Assembly: GCF_017497975.1 (NCBI RefSeq)
Contig: NZ_JAGDEL010000030.1
Coordinates: 1 to 64,000, forward strand
Origin: Metabacillus bambusae
GTDB taxonomy: Bacteria > Bacillota > Bacilli > Bacillales > Bacillaceae
Length of the DNA stretch: 64,000 nt
Direction: 5' to 3'
This document shows, in pieces, positions 33,023-40,733 of this stretch. Position 1 is the first letter of the stretch; each line of letters begins with the position of its first letter. The notes under the pieces are model-generated. The model worked only from the letters and a program-made list of their open reading frames with translations, searched no databases and was not told where the DNA came from. Made by a program: the position numbers and the translations under genes.

Positions 33023-33197
33023 TTAAAATCGACAAAATAGACATTTAATGTTGAATTCTGTAAATATTTGTCGAAATTTATAGACTGTAATGTAGTTTTA
33101 AAGTACTATTGTTTTGTAACATTCAAATTTTCATATTATTCAGAAACAACTATGACTAGACACCTTTGTATATTAATGATGGGGTGGGGGATTTATT

Positions 33198-33671
33198 GTG
33201 ATTGAATTGATTATTGAAACATTATCATGGATTATTGCAATTTTGTTATTTTATTTTTATGGTTTAAGAACAAAATATCGTGAAGCTATACTTAGTTTTC
33301 TTTTTATGCAATTTATTACATGGCCTCTGGGTTTTGTAGTAGCTGAAATGAAGTTAATATCATATCCAGTCCGTTTTTTTGAATATGCGAGTAGATCAAG
33401 TTTTACCTTTGAATATTTTATTTTTCCTGTAGTTGCTGCTTTATATACGGTGTATTATCCAAAAAATTCTTCTAAAATTAAGAAGGTTTTTTATTCATTT
33501 TTAATTGTTTCCGTTTTAACGGCTGCAGAATTTATTTTAGAAAGATATACCGATAATATCGAATATTTAAAATGGGATTGGTATTGGAGTTGGCTTACAA
33601 TGTTAGTAACTCTTCAAATCGCTTATCATGGTACTTATTGGTTTATAAAAAACATTAAAAAATTTGTATGA
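33198..33671 (+). CDS. CBO0543-family membrane protein
   Basis: 157 residues from GTG 33198 behind GGGGTGGGGG. Five hydrophobic segments; 'SFTFEYFIFPVVAALYTVYYPKNSSKIKKVFYSFL' and 'EYLKWDWYWSWLTMLVTLQIAYHGTYWF' are typical of CBO0543 membrane proteins of Bacilli and Clostridia. It diverges from the riboswitch operon. Function unknown. Partner paralogues: 4680-5132 and the decayed copy that follows. Confidence 0.65.
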   Translation: MIELIIETLSWIIAILLFYFYGLRTKYREAILSFLFMQFITWPLGFVVAEMKLISYPVRFFEYASRSSFTFEYFIFPVVAALYTVYYPKNSSKIKKVFYSFLIVSVLTAAEFILERYTDNIEYLKWDWYWSWLTMLVTLQIAYHGTYWFIKNIKKFV

Positions 33672-33687
33672 CAAAGATTTTTATTGG

Positions 33688-33925
33688 TTATCTATTCTCC
33701 ACAGGAATATGTACAGGAAAATCGAACCACCAGATAAAGTAAATAGATAATGGAATTGAAACTATATAAGCAATTAAGGGTTTTTGTAGTACGAAAAAAT
33801 CATTGGAAACATAATTACGTCAAATATAGCAGACCATGCCAAATTTCAACCATATTGATATTTAAAATAACCAGCAAATAATAATATAATTTCTACTGCT
33901 CTACATAAATGATAATCAAACCTTT
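33688..33925 (-). pseudogene. Decayed CBO0543-type membrane protein gene
   Basis: On the minus strand the frame reads 'FDYHLCRAVEIILLFAGYFKYQYG', a TGA, 'NLAWSAIFDVIMFPMIFSYYKNP', then after a one-base shift 'LIAYIVSIPLSIYFIWWFDFPVHIPVENR' to a stop. The hydrophobic layout is that of CBO0543 proteins. At least one nonsense and one frameshift lesion and no start are visible. Confidence 0.6.
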
Positions 33926-33986
33926 ACTTTCATCAATATCATAATGTATATTTCGGGCATTCAATGCATGCAAACATCTTAGTTAG

Positions 33987-34020
33987 AAACAAAGCCCTTC
34001 CTATTGGAGGGGCTTTGTTT
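33987..34020. terminator. Bidirectional terminator
   Basis: AAACAAAGCCCTTCC and GGAGGGGCTTTGTTT pair around TATT. It serves the leftward gene that follows. Confidence 0.8.
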
Positions 34021-34023
34021 CTA

Positions 34024-34239
34024 TTACAAACTAACCAAAAATGATATCCACATTAAAACTAATATAATTACAAACCACCAACCAATAAATTTAAAGAACT
34101 TTATTAAAATCTTATTCTTTTTCCATGATGATTTTATCCATGCTAATTCTAATAAAGATTCAGTGTTTTTAATCAATATATAAGAAAATCCACCGAATAT
34201 TAGCGAAAGTAAGAAGAAAAATGAAATTTGACCTACCAT
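34024..34239 (-). CDS. Small two-pass membrane protein
   Basis: 71 residues. Two hydrophobic segments ('ISFFFLLSLIFGGFSYILI', 'FIGWWFVIILVLMWISFLVSL') separated by a basic loop (WIKSSWKKNKILIK). Located among leftward accessory genes. No family recognised; size and layout are compatible with superinfection-exclusion or holin-like proteins, without proof. Confidence 0.5.
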   Translation of the reverse strand: MVGQISFFFLLSLIFGGFSYILIKNTESLLELAWIKSSWKKNKILIKFFKFIGWWFVIILVLMWISFLVSL

Positions 34240-34293
34240 AATAAATCCCCTTTATTAAACTTAAATACATTCATAGGATGAATATATCATATA

Positions 34294-34314
34294 AACCCTT
34301 CCTAATGGAGGGGC
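34294..34314 (-). terminator. Terminator overlapping gene end
   Basis: On the minus strand CCCCTCC and GGAAGGG pair around ATTA, followed by TTTATATG. It overlaps the stop of the 34302-34751 gene. Confidence 0.5.
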
Positions 34315-34751
34315 TGCATTGTATTAAAAATTAACTGGTCTTCCATATCTTCATACTCGAAGTTTCTCTCGATCTCAACCCATGTTGTATTTGCTATATC
34401 CCAATCAAATACAGCAAGCTGATTTATTTGTCGAAGTTGGTCCACTTTCATATCTAAATATTCTTTATCTACGAAAAACTCCATTTTACTACGTATATAT
34501 CCAGGTTCCAGCCTGTATTCTTCAATTTCAAAAACATACACCCGTTTGTCGCCTGACGAAAATTCCCGAAAAAAACATTGCGCTTCCAAAATTTCATTAT
34601 GTGTTTGATATTTCATAAATGGAGATTCCCATTTTCTTGTTGGAATTGGTTTTTCATCTAAAATAATTGCACAAGCTTCTTCATTGAACTCTCCAAATTT
34701 TCCACCGGAAATTCCGATAACATGTTTGTTTTCCGACTTATAGAAATGCAT
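34302..34751 (-). CDS. Hypothetical protein
   Basis: 149 residues from ATG 34751 behind a strong AGGAGGT. Acidic alpha/beta protein ('VIGISGGKFGEFNEEACAIILDEKPIPTRKWESPFMKYQ...'). No domain recognised. Its own terminator and ribosome binding site suggest a single-gene moron. Confidence 0.6.
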   Translation of the reverse strand: MHFYKSENKHVIGISGGKFGEFNEEACAIILDEKPIPTRKWESPFMKYQTHNEILEAQCFFREFSSGDKRVYVFEIEEYRLEPGYIRSKMEFFVDKEYLDMKVDQLRQINQLAVFDWDIANTTWVEIERNFEYEDMEDQLIFNTMQPLH

Positions 34752-34837
34752 ACTTAAACCTCCTATGTGTTTTGTCCTAAGACAATTAGATCACAGAAGG
34801 TTAAAATTAATATTATAAAAATGTAAATTATTTGTAA

Positions 34838-35038
34838 TTAAATCTTATAATTATACTTTCCACCCTCAATATCTCCCTTGATTGAACGAATATACTCCCT
34901 CAATTCTTGATCTAAATTATCTTTATCAATCTCATCGATCGTGAAACCTATTATCCTTCCATCTCTCCAATCCATGACTTTGATCATTTTATGTGGTCCA
35001 TTCAAATAAACATGCATGATGTTGTAACGATCACCCAT
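34838..35038 (-). CDS. Small hypothetical protein coupled to YolD-like gene
   Basis: 66 residues (MGDRYNIMHVYLNGPHKMIKVMDWRDGRIIGFTIDEID...). Starts inside the last codons of the YolD-like gene (8-base overlap), so it is probably coupled. No family recognised. Confidence 0.5.
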   Translation of the reverse strand: MGDRYNIMHVYLNGPHKMIKVMDWRDGRIIGFTIDEIDKDNLDQELREYIRSIKGDIEGGKYNYKI

Positions 35039-35363
35039 TGTTATCTACTCTCAAAATATCTTCGAATTTAATGAAAAACTTATCACCATGGCTATTGAAT
35101 ATTCTAAGTTCTTTTTTTAATCCATCAATAAAATGAACATGGCCAATAAATAGCTTTATGTCTCCACGATCAAAATACGTAAAAACAAGTTCTTTATTAT
35201 ACTCCATAGCTTCATAAATTTTTTGGTTGATTTCCTCTAATTGATCTTCGTCCAATGTAGGCATTTCTACTTTATCTAAGCTCTCGTTATATTCCCTGAG
35301 TAACTTAACGTGCTCTGGGAGCATCATTGCGGTCCACTTGATTGATCCTCTGTCTTTAATCAC
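35031..35363 (-). CDS. YolD-like protein
   Basis: 110 residues if started at GTG 35363, eight bases after AAAAGGA; ATG 35372 lies inside that site. 'IKDRGSIKWTAMMLPEHVKLLREY', 'EEINQKIYEAMEYNKELVFTYFDRGDIKLFIGHVHFID' and 'IKFEDILRV' are the YolD family pattern. YolD-like proteins usually accompany Y-family polymerases (UvrX type) in SOS mutagenesis; no polymerase is next to it here. The LexA box at 35431 lies in the divergent intergenic region. Confidence 0.8.
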   Translation of the reverse strand: MIKDRGSIKWTAMMLPEHVKLLREYNESLDKVEMPTLDEDQLEEINQKIYEAMEYNKELVFTYFDRGDIKLFIGHVHFIDGLKKELRIFNSHGDKFFIKFEDILRVDNNG

Positions 35364-35423
35364 GATTATCATCCTTTTATTATTAGTTCTCCTTATTATA
35401 CGAAAATATGTTCTATTTTCTAA

Positions 35424-35452
35424 TTGAAATCGAACGTTTGTTTGTATATAAT
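35424..35452 (+). promoter_or_regulatory. Promoter with LexA (SOS) box
   Basis: TTGAAA and TATAAT are exactly 17 bases apart. Between them lies CGAACGTTTGTTTG (35431-35444), which fits the Bacillus SOS box CGAAC-N4-GTTYG with both half sites. LexA binding there would block RNA polymerase; DNA damage would release it. Confidence 0.75.
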
Positions 35453-35479
35453 CATTTACATAGAGAAGGAGCTGAGAAT

Positions 35480-35701
35480 ATGACGGGTCTATTGTTTACA
35501 TCAAAAGAGGATCAAATGCCAATTGAATTAATGTACATATCTGGAAAAGGGGATATTACACACAGAACTGTAATTGTGAGGGATATTCAGGATGATTACA
35601 TTAAAGCGTTTTGTTTAACTAAACAACAACCTCGTTTATTCAAACGATCAAACATTCTGTCAGCTGCTAAAGTACGGCGGTATGCAAAAACCGCCTTTTA
35701 A
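35480..35701 (+). CDS. Small WYL-like protein, SOS-controlled
   Basis: 73 residues from ATG 35480 behind AGAAGGAGC. 'MPIELMYISGKGDITHRTVIVRDIQDDYIKAFCLTKQQPRLFKRSNILSAAKV' reads like an isolated WYL domain, a ligand or nucleic-acid sensing fold. Expressed from the LexA-box promoter, so it should respond to DNA damage. A bidirectional terminator follows. Confidence 0.65.
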   Translation: MTGLLFTSKEDQMPIELMYISGKGDITHRTVIVRDIQDDYIKAFCLTKQQPRLFKRSNILSAAKVRRYAKTAF

Positions 35702-35711
35702 GGGGCGGTTT
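35688..35711. terminator. Bidirectional terminator between convergent genes
   Basis: AAACCGCC and GGCGGTTT pair, with A- and T-rich flanks on both sides. It serves the WYL-like gene and the leftward regulator gene. Confidence 0.8.
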
Positions 35712-35713
35712 AT

Positions 35714-35932
35714 TTAATCCTCAATTTTCACCCAAACTTCATTGAAATTCTTTCCTAGCTTTTCACAGATAGCATAAGCTACTGGAAAAGAAGGTAAAGA
35801 ATGTTCATTAGCTAGTGAACTTAGAGCCCCAAGACTAATTCCAATATCATCTGCAAACTTACCTTGGGTAAAGTTCTTATCCTCCATTTTCTTCTCTGCG
35901 AAAATAATCTTTAGCCTACACTTAAACTTCAT
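35714..35932 (-). CDS. Xre-family transcriptional regulator
   Basis: 72 residues from ATG 35932; GAGGTGA is five bases upstream, so the in-frame GTG at 35941 is rejected. 'NFTQGKFADDIGISLGALSSLANEHSLPSFPVAYAICEKLGKNFNEVW' is a Cro/CI helix-turn-helix of the YozG/YdaS-like small type. It diverges from the FtsK-like operon and may act on the repeats between them. Confidence 0.8.
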   Translation of the reverse strand: MKFKCRLKIIFAEKKMEDKNFTQGKFADDIGISLGALSSLANEHSLPSFPVAYAICEKLGKNFNEVWVKIED

Positions 35933-35941
35933 GTTATTCAC

Positions 35942-36243
35942 CTCATGTAGTTCATTTCTCCATTCAATTCTTTATCCCTTCAAAAAAAGTACAAGTTCAA
36001 CTTAAAAAAGTTCATGAGGACATGCAAAAATTCAATACGCGGCCATATACATTATCATGGGCGCTAAACAATACGGAGACAAGGACGTTTTATAGTGCGT
36101 TTGAGTAGTACGTTTATAAGTGCGTGCGGCGAACGCTATAGTGAATTAATTAAACCTAATAGTACCAATGGTCCAGTCATCTTTTCAAAATTCGTTTTCG
36201 TAGCAACTATTACTACGTAATATCCAAAATTGGAGGTGGTGTG
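35942..36243. promoter_or_regulatory. Intergenic control region with operator and iteron-like repeats
   Basis: No gene. It contains an 11-bp palindrome AAGTTCAACTT (35993-36003) and a second AAGTTCA (36009), plausible operators of the adjacent Xre regulator. Three direct repeats AGTGCGT/AGTACGT/AGTGCGT lie at 36094, 36107 and 36119, 12-13 bases apart, like small iterons. Confidence 0.5.
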
Positions 36244-37524
36244 ATGTTATTCGAAATAGGAACAACAATTATCATGGGTGGTGTTGCTGGTTATGCTTAC
36301 TTAAAAACAAGTGGATCACCTTCAAACGATGCTGATAAAATTCAAAGAATTTTTGCTAACTCAGGTTGGAACGGTCGAAACGGCGAGATGATCCGACTTC
36401 AAAGAAAATCAAAATTTAAAGGTGGTGTTGAATATGCGTATCAGATACCTTTAGGATTTGACCGTAAGAAAATCGAAGCTGACAAACACATATTAGAGGA
36501 TGGTTTGAACATTCGTCACAAATACTTTGAGATTGATCCCTCGGAACTATTAAAGATTAAATTTGATAAAACTGTTCTGCAGCAAATAAAGAAGATACTC
36601 ACAAATCAAAAGATTAAGAGAAAAGAAATTGAGCTTTTATTCGATGGAATGCTACGAATAAAGGTTTATAACGAAAAAATGCAAGATCAGTATGACTGGG
36701 ATGAAAGTTATTTAAAGAAGGGTACATGGTCCGTTTCTATCGGCAACACTCGACAAGGGATTGTAAGACATGATTTTGACGAATATAAGCATTTAATCAT
36801 TGCTGGTGCTTCAGGGTATGGAAAAAGTGCCCTTTTAAAGCTCGTAGTTACTTCTTTAGTATTACAGCAACCAGACAATGCGAATTTACATCTGATTGAT
36901 CTAAAGGGCGGTTCGGCCTTCCAAAGGTTTAAAGATATAAAACAAGTAAAAAACTATACTCGTGAACCTGAGGAAACTAAGGATATTTTGAAAGAAATTC
37001 AAGAAGAAATGAATAAAGCTTATACAGACATAGTTGATCAAGGTTATGAGGATGTTAAAGAATCCGGCCGCAAAGAGCGTCATTTCATAATTATTGATGA
37101 AGCAGCTGACATTGCAGACAATCAAGCATGCATGGATGTTGTAACAGATATAGCAAGAAGGGGAAGGGGGGCCGGTTATTATTTGATCTATGCCACTCAG
37201 TACCCTTCAAGTCAATCCATCCCTCAGCAAACTAAAAGAAACATACCTACTCGATTATGTTTTGTACTAGACGATGCAACAGCTTCTAATACTGCACTTG
37301 GTCAAACGGGAGCTGAGGAGCTTCCGTTAATACCAGGCAGAGGAATCTATAAAAATGTGAAAAGTAAGGTCGTTCAAACACCGTACATTAATAATAAAGA
37401 AATTCAAAAGCGTATTGAACCTCACATTGTCATAAAACCTCGAAAAGAAAAGGAGAGTGACAACGTTGAATCTAGAAAAGGAGAAGAGGGAAGAAGCAAT
37501 TCTTTTATTTTTGAAGAAACTTGA
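36244..37524 (+). CDS. FtsK/SpoIIIE-type DNA translocase
   Basis: 426 residues from ATG 36244 with GGAGGTG upstream. One N-terminal hydrophobic stretch, Walker A GASGYGKS at about 188-195, 'HLIDLKGGSAF', Walker B 'HFIIIDEAADI' at about 280-290, and 'ARRGRGAGYYLIYATQYPSSQSIP ... NIPTRLCFVLDD', the FtsK core. Small translocases of this kind occur in Wbeta-type Bacillus phages and in conjugative elements, next to replication-relaxation proteins. It may move or coordinate phage DNA during replication. Overlaps the next gene in another frame. Confidence 0.85.
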   Translation: MLFEIGTTIIMGGVAGYAYLKTSGSPSNDADKIQRIFANSGWNGRNGEMIRLQRKSKFKGGVEYAYQIPLGFDRKKIEADKHILEDGLNIRHKYFEIDPSELLKIKFDKTVLQQIKKILTNQKIKRKEIELLFDGMLRIKVYNEKMQDQYDWDESYLKKGTWSVSIGNTRQGIVRHDFDEYKHLIIAGASGYGKSALLKLVVTSLVLQQPDNANLHLIDLKGGSAFQRFKDIKQVKNYTREPEETKDILKEIQEEMNKAYTDIVDQGYEDVKESGRKERHFIIIDEAADIADNQACMDVVTDIARRGRGAGYYLIYATQYPSSQSIPQQTKRNIPTRLCFVLDDATASNTALGQTGAEELPLIPGRGIYKNVKSKVVQTPYINNKEIQKRIEPHIVIKPRKEKESDNVESRKGEEGRSNSFIFEET

Positions 37525-38044
37525 TTATTTGACGAGAGAACAGTTGCAAAATCTTCACGATTTAGGGAAAAAACGAAATGCTCAAAAGGTACTAAGTAAC
37601 ATGGAAGGAGTTTCTTCATTTACAAACGATAGAAAACATGTATATTACCTTAATAAAACAGGTCGTGAAAAGGTTGGTGCTACAAAGGTTAGGAAAAAAA
37701 CTGCTATGATCAATCATTATCTTATGAGGAACGATTTATATATTGCACTTGGCAGACCTTCTACATGGAAAAATGAAATGAAAATCACTATACCCCATAC
37801 AAAAATCTCCATTATTTCAGACTCTATATTCGTCTCAAATAAAATACACCACTTTGTAGAAGTTGATTTTAAGCAATCAATGACAAAAAATACCGCAAAA
37901 ATTAAAAGGTACCGTCAATTGTATGAATTTAATCCTAATTTTGTTCTTATTTGGATCACAACAACACCTTATAAAAAGAAAAAGATTCTATCTCTATGTG
38001 AAGGTTTAAATGTCCAAGTGTATCATTGGGATGACATCAAATAG
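37466..38044 (+). CDS. Replication-relaxation family protein
   Basis: 192 residues from TTG 37466, nine bases after AAGGAGA; GTG 37457 is too close to that site. Begins with a winged-helix segment ('AILLFLKKLDYLTREQLQNLHDL...RNAQKVLSNM...VYYLNKTGREKVG') and ends with an alpha/beta part ('HHFVEVDFKQSMTKNTAKIKRYRQLYEFNPNFVLIWITTTP'), as in the replication-relaxation family of plasmids and phages. Pairs with the FtsK-like gene. Confidence 0.8.
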   Translation: MNLEKEKREEAILLFLKKLDYLTREQLQNLHDLGKKRNAQKVLSNMEGVSSFTNDRKHVYYLNKTGREKVGATKVRKKTAMINHYLMRNDLYIALGRPSTWKNEMKITIPHTKISIISDSIFVSNKIHHFVEVDFKQSMTKNTAKIKRYRQLYEFNPNFVLIWITTTPYKKKKILSLCEGLNVQVYHWDDIK

Positions 38045-38055
38045 GGGGAATTACC

Positions 38056-38169
38056 ATGTGGAAAAAGGCAGCGTTTCAAGTTGGTTTGATGGCACTCGAT
38101 TACGGATTAAAAAAGCGTAAAAAGAGAAAGACGAATAAAAAACGTAAGACTAATAGAAAGAAAGGGTGA
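38056..38169 (+). CDS. Tiny highly basic protein
   Basis: 37 residues behind AGGGGGAA: a short hydrophobic start (MWKKAAFQVGLMALDYG) and a tail made almost only of Lys, Arg, Asn and Thr. Likely nucleic-acid or membrane-surface binding. It belongs to the FtsK module. Confidence 0.55.
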   Translation: MWKKAAFQVGLMALDYGLKKRKKRKTNKKRKTNRKKG

Positions 38170-38174
38170 TCATC

Positions 38175-38591
38175 ATGAGAACACAATCAATGACTATTAG
38201 TGAATTTATGTCTGGTGAATATAAGGTGAAAAAGAGAAGTTTTTCGCAAATGAAGACAGCTGCAGCATCAGTCCTGCCCCTTTCTTTACTTCCGACATTT
38301 GCATCAGCTCAAACAGTAACACCAGAAGTAGTACCAGCTGGTGCTACAGAATGGATGAGCGAAAAAGCGTTACAAACTATTGCTCATGCTTTAGATCCAC
38401 TTGTAGATATTATGGTTGCTCTTAGTTTTCCGGTTGCATCTGTCATCATTATGGGTGCTTGTTTCTTCTTTATGCTCGGTAAATCGGAGAGGGCTTGGAG
38501 TACGATAATGAACTGTGGATTAGGATACGTATTAATTCAAGTTATGCCATTATTATTAAATGTCTTAAAAGAGGTTGGAGGGGCGATTTAA
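38175..38591 (+). CDS. Membrane protein with signal-like N-terminus, pilin (TrbC/VirB2)-like layout
   Basis: 138 residues from ATG 38175 behind AAAGGGTG. A basic start, a hydrophobic stretch ending 'LPTFASAQ' (possible signal peptidase site), then two membrane segments ('IMVALSFPVASVIIMGACFFFML', 'IMNCGLGYVLIQVMPLLLNVL'). The layout is like TrbC/VirB2 pilins of conjugation systems, but no other conjugation gene is present. Function unknown. Confidence 0.55.
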   Translation: MRTQSMTISEFMSGEYKVKKRSFSQMKTAAASVLPLSLLPTFASAQTVTPEVVPAGATEWMSEKALQTIAHALDPLVDIMVALSFPVASVIIMGACFFFMLGKSERAWSTIMNCGLGYVLIQVMPLLLNVLKEVGGAI

Positions 38592-38606
38592 GGAGGTAAT
38601 TTCAAA

Positions 38607-38897
38607 ATGAATTTTATATTTTTAAATTATAGAGACATAAGAGAGTGGTTAAAAATTTTCGAATATAAAACATCTTATGATTATGATGGAGAAAAACAAT
38701 ATTTCTGCTTCGATGATACCGAAAAGGGCGGAATATACACCTTAATGAAATACAGTAATGGCATTTTTACTCTCCATTCTAAAGGAGAAAATTATTGCGA
38801 AGATAAAGAAGTTGAAATTAATGAAGATGAATTAGTCAGATTTATTTGGAAAAACAGAAAGGTTATTCATAATGAGTTCAAGAGGGAAGGAAAGTGA
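38607..38897 (+). CDS. Hypothetical protein
   Basis: 96 residues behind AAGGAGGT. Acidic and aromatic-rich ('YFCFDDTEKGGIYTLMKYSNGIFTLHSKG'), no known domain. Last gene of the FtsK module; a terminator follows. Confidence 0.6.
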   Translation: MNFIFLNYRDIREWLKIFEYKTSYDYDGEKQYFCFDDTEKGGIYTLMKYSNGIFTLHSKGENYCEDKEVEINEDELVRFIWKNRKVIHNEFKREGK

Positions 38898-39010
38898 TAA
38901 AAATTCAAGAGTTATTGATGAAATAGATAGTTTTTCAAAAATAAATTAAAAGTGTCATCTTTTTAAGGGCTCCTGTATATGCTTTATTACAAAAGCGATG
39001 AGCCAATACT

Positions 39011-39046
39011 ATGCCCTCTGTTCTAATTCAACAGAGGGCATTAATT
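39011..39046 (+). terminator. Terminator before the recombinase gene
   Basis: ATGCCCTCTGT and ACAGAGGGCAT pair around TCTAATTCA, followed by TAATTTT. Confidence 0.8.
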
Positions 39047-39158
39047 TTCGTATTTAGTTACGAAAAAAAAGGAAACGAATGTTCGAATATTATGTCCATT
39101 TTGCAATCATTTACGTGTACAATATATACATATACCAATTGCAAAGTGAGGGGATTAT

Positions 39159-40700
39159 ATGTGGTGGGAAAAAGCATCTGACAGTGCAAATTTGATTTCT
39201 TTTAATGAATACCCTTATTTAGTTTACGGTCGTGTTTCAACTGAAAAAGATGAACAGGTATCTTCTTTAGAGAACCAGGTAGATATATGTAGAAACTGGT
39301 TAGAAAGAAATAACTTTGAATGGAACGAGAAAGCTATTGTTATTGACAACGGGATAAGTGGAACAGTTCTATTAGCTCGTGCTGCGATGCAGTTAATTTT
39401 AGAGAAAGCTAGAAAAAGAGAAATAAAAATGGTTCTATTCAAGTCCATCCATCGTCTTGCTCGTGATATGAAGGATTCTCTTGAAATTAAAGAAGTATTA
39501 TTGGCACATGGAGTTCGTGTTGTAACTATTGAAGAAGGTTATGACAGTTTATACGAAGGTAAAAATGACATGAAGTTCGAGATGTTCTCAATGTTTGCTG
39601 CCCAATATCCAAAAAGCTTATCTGTATCCATTAGTGCGGTTTTGGCAGCCAAAGTAAGACGTGGAGAGCATATAGGCGGTAAATTACCATACGGATTTAG
39701 AGGTAAGGATAAAAAAATGGTGATCCACGAAGAGGAAGCTGAGGTAATTAGATACATTTATGACCTCTATAATAATTTTGGTTATGGATTTAAAAAGATT
39801 ACTAACATTCTTAACGAAGGCCTACGAAAGGGAGAAGTGCTAGGGCCACAGTCAAAAGATAAATGGCAAGTTACTACTGTACAACGTATCTTAAGAAATC
39901 CAACATATTGTGGTGTGTTCGTATTAAACAGATACACTAAGATAAAAGTAGGTGGGCGAAAAAAGCAGATAGAAAATCCTCCAGAGAAATGGGTTACCTT
40001 TAAAGATCATCATCCAAAAATCATATCTATTGAGGATTGGGAAAAAGCTAACAATAAGGAATACACCAGCAATAAAACGAGAATCACAGCGTGGAATGAA
40101 TTTCGAGGTATTTCAAAATGTAGTGAATGTGGTTCTAACATGGTAATTGTCCAATCATATAAAAAGAAAAAAGATGGAACAAGAACAGAATGGAAATACT
40201 TAAAATGTAGTGCATACCGTCGTAGTGGTGAACATGCATGTGTAAATCATACGCCTATTCAATACGAGGATTTTAGAGAATTCGTTTTGAAACGCCTAAA
40301 ACGTAAAGGGAAGAAGATTTCAGTTGATTTTGGTTCGAACTTTCATGACCAGAAAAAAGCAGAGATTAAGCATCTTGAAAAAGAGATAAATATAATAGAA
40401 GAAAACAGAAAAGAGCTCATTGATTTGTATATCGAAGAAAAGTTAATAACAAAAGCCGAATTCCTAGTTAAGCGTAAAGAATATGAAGAAAATATCCTAA
40501 GAATGAAAGACCGTATGTTTGTATTGCAACAAGATGAAGAAGTGAAAATTGATATAAGTAATATCCAAGAGGCATTTCAACAACTTGAAAACACAGAAGA
40601 GGACTTACGCCATGCTTTTGAGATATTAATTGAAGAAATTAATATACATCCAGAAGGTAATGTAGATATTAAGTACACCTTTGAGTTTAAAGGTAAATAA
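39159..40700 (+). CDS. Large serine recombinase (phage integrase)
   Basis: 513 residues. N-terminal resolvase domain with catalytic 'YGRVSTE' (S27) and 'FKSIHRLARD' (about 94-103). Recombinase domain about 170-300 ('GGKLPYGFRGKDKK', 'TVQRILRNPTYCGVFVLNRY'). Zinc ribbon C321-x2-C324 with C350 and C361. Coiled coil about 398-460. Its stop is 33 bases before the gerE remnant, the usual place beside the attachment site. It integrates the phage into gerE and, with an unidentified directionality factor, should excise it. Intact. Confidence 0.95.
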   Translation: MWWEKASDSANLISFNEYPYLVYGRVSTEKDEQVSSLENQVDICRNWLERNNFEWNEKAIVIDNGISGTVLLARAAMQLILEKARKREIKMVLFKSIHRLARDMKDSLEIKEVLLAHGVRVVTIEEGYDSLYEGKNDMKFEMFSMFAAQYPKSLSVSISAVLAAKVRRGEHIGGKLPYGFRGKDKKMVIHEEEAEVIRYIYDLYNNFGYGFKKITNILNEGLRKGEVLGPQSKDKWQVTTVQRILRNPTYCGVFVLNRYTKIKVGGRKKQIENPPEKWVTFKDHHPKIISIEDWEKANNKEYTSNKTRITAWNEFRGISKCSECGSNMVIVQSYKKKKDGTRTEWKYLKCSAYRRSGEHACVNHTPIQYEDFREFVLKRLKRKGKKISVDFGSNFHDQKKAEIKHLEKEINIIEENRKELIDLYIEEKLITKAEFLVKRKEYEENILRMKDRMFVLQQDEEVKIDISNIQEAFQQLENTEEDLRHAFEILIEEINIHPEGNVDIKYTFEFKGK

Positions 40701-40733
40701 CCATAATTCTGTATAGATGGTGCGCAAAAGTAC

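Noticed and set aside
38175-38591. Evidence for a conjugative element
   Set aside because: The pilin-like protein and FtsK-like ATPase are not accompanied by a relaxase, VirB4 or other mating genes.
39085-39124. Sigma-E-like -35 (GAATATT) upstream of the recombinase gene
   Set aside because: It would fit mother-cell expression, but no acceptable -10 (CATACAAT type) lies 13-15 bases further; the nearest CATTTACG is at 16 with four of eight matches. Not strong enough to call.
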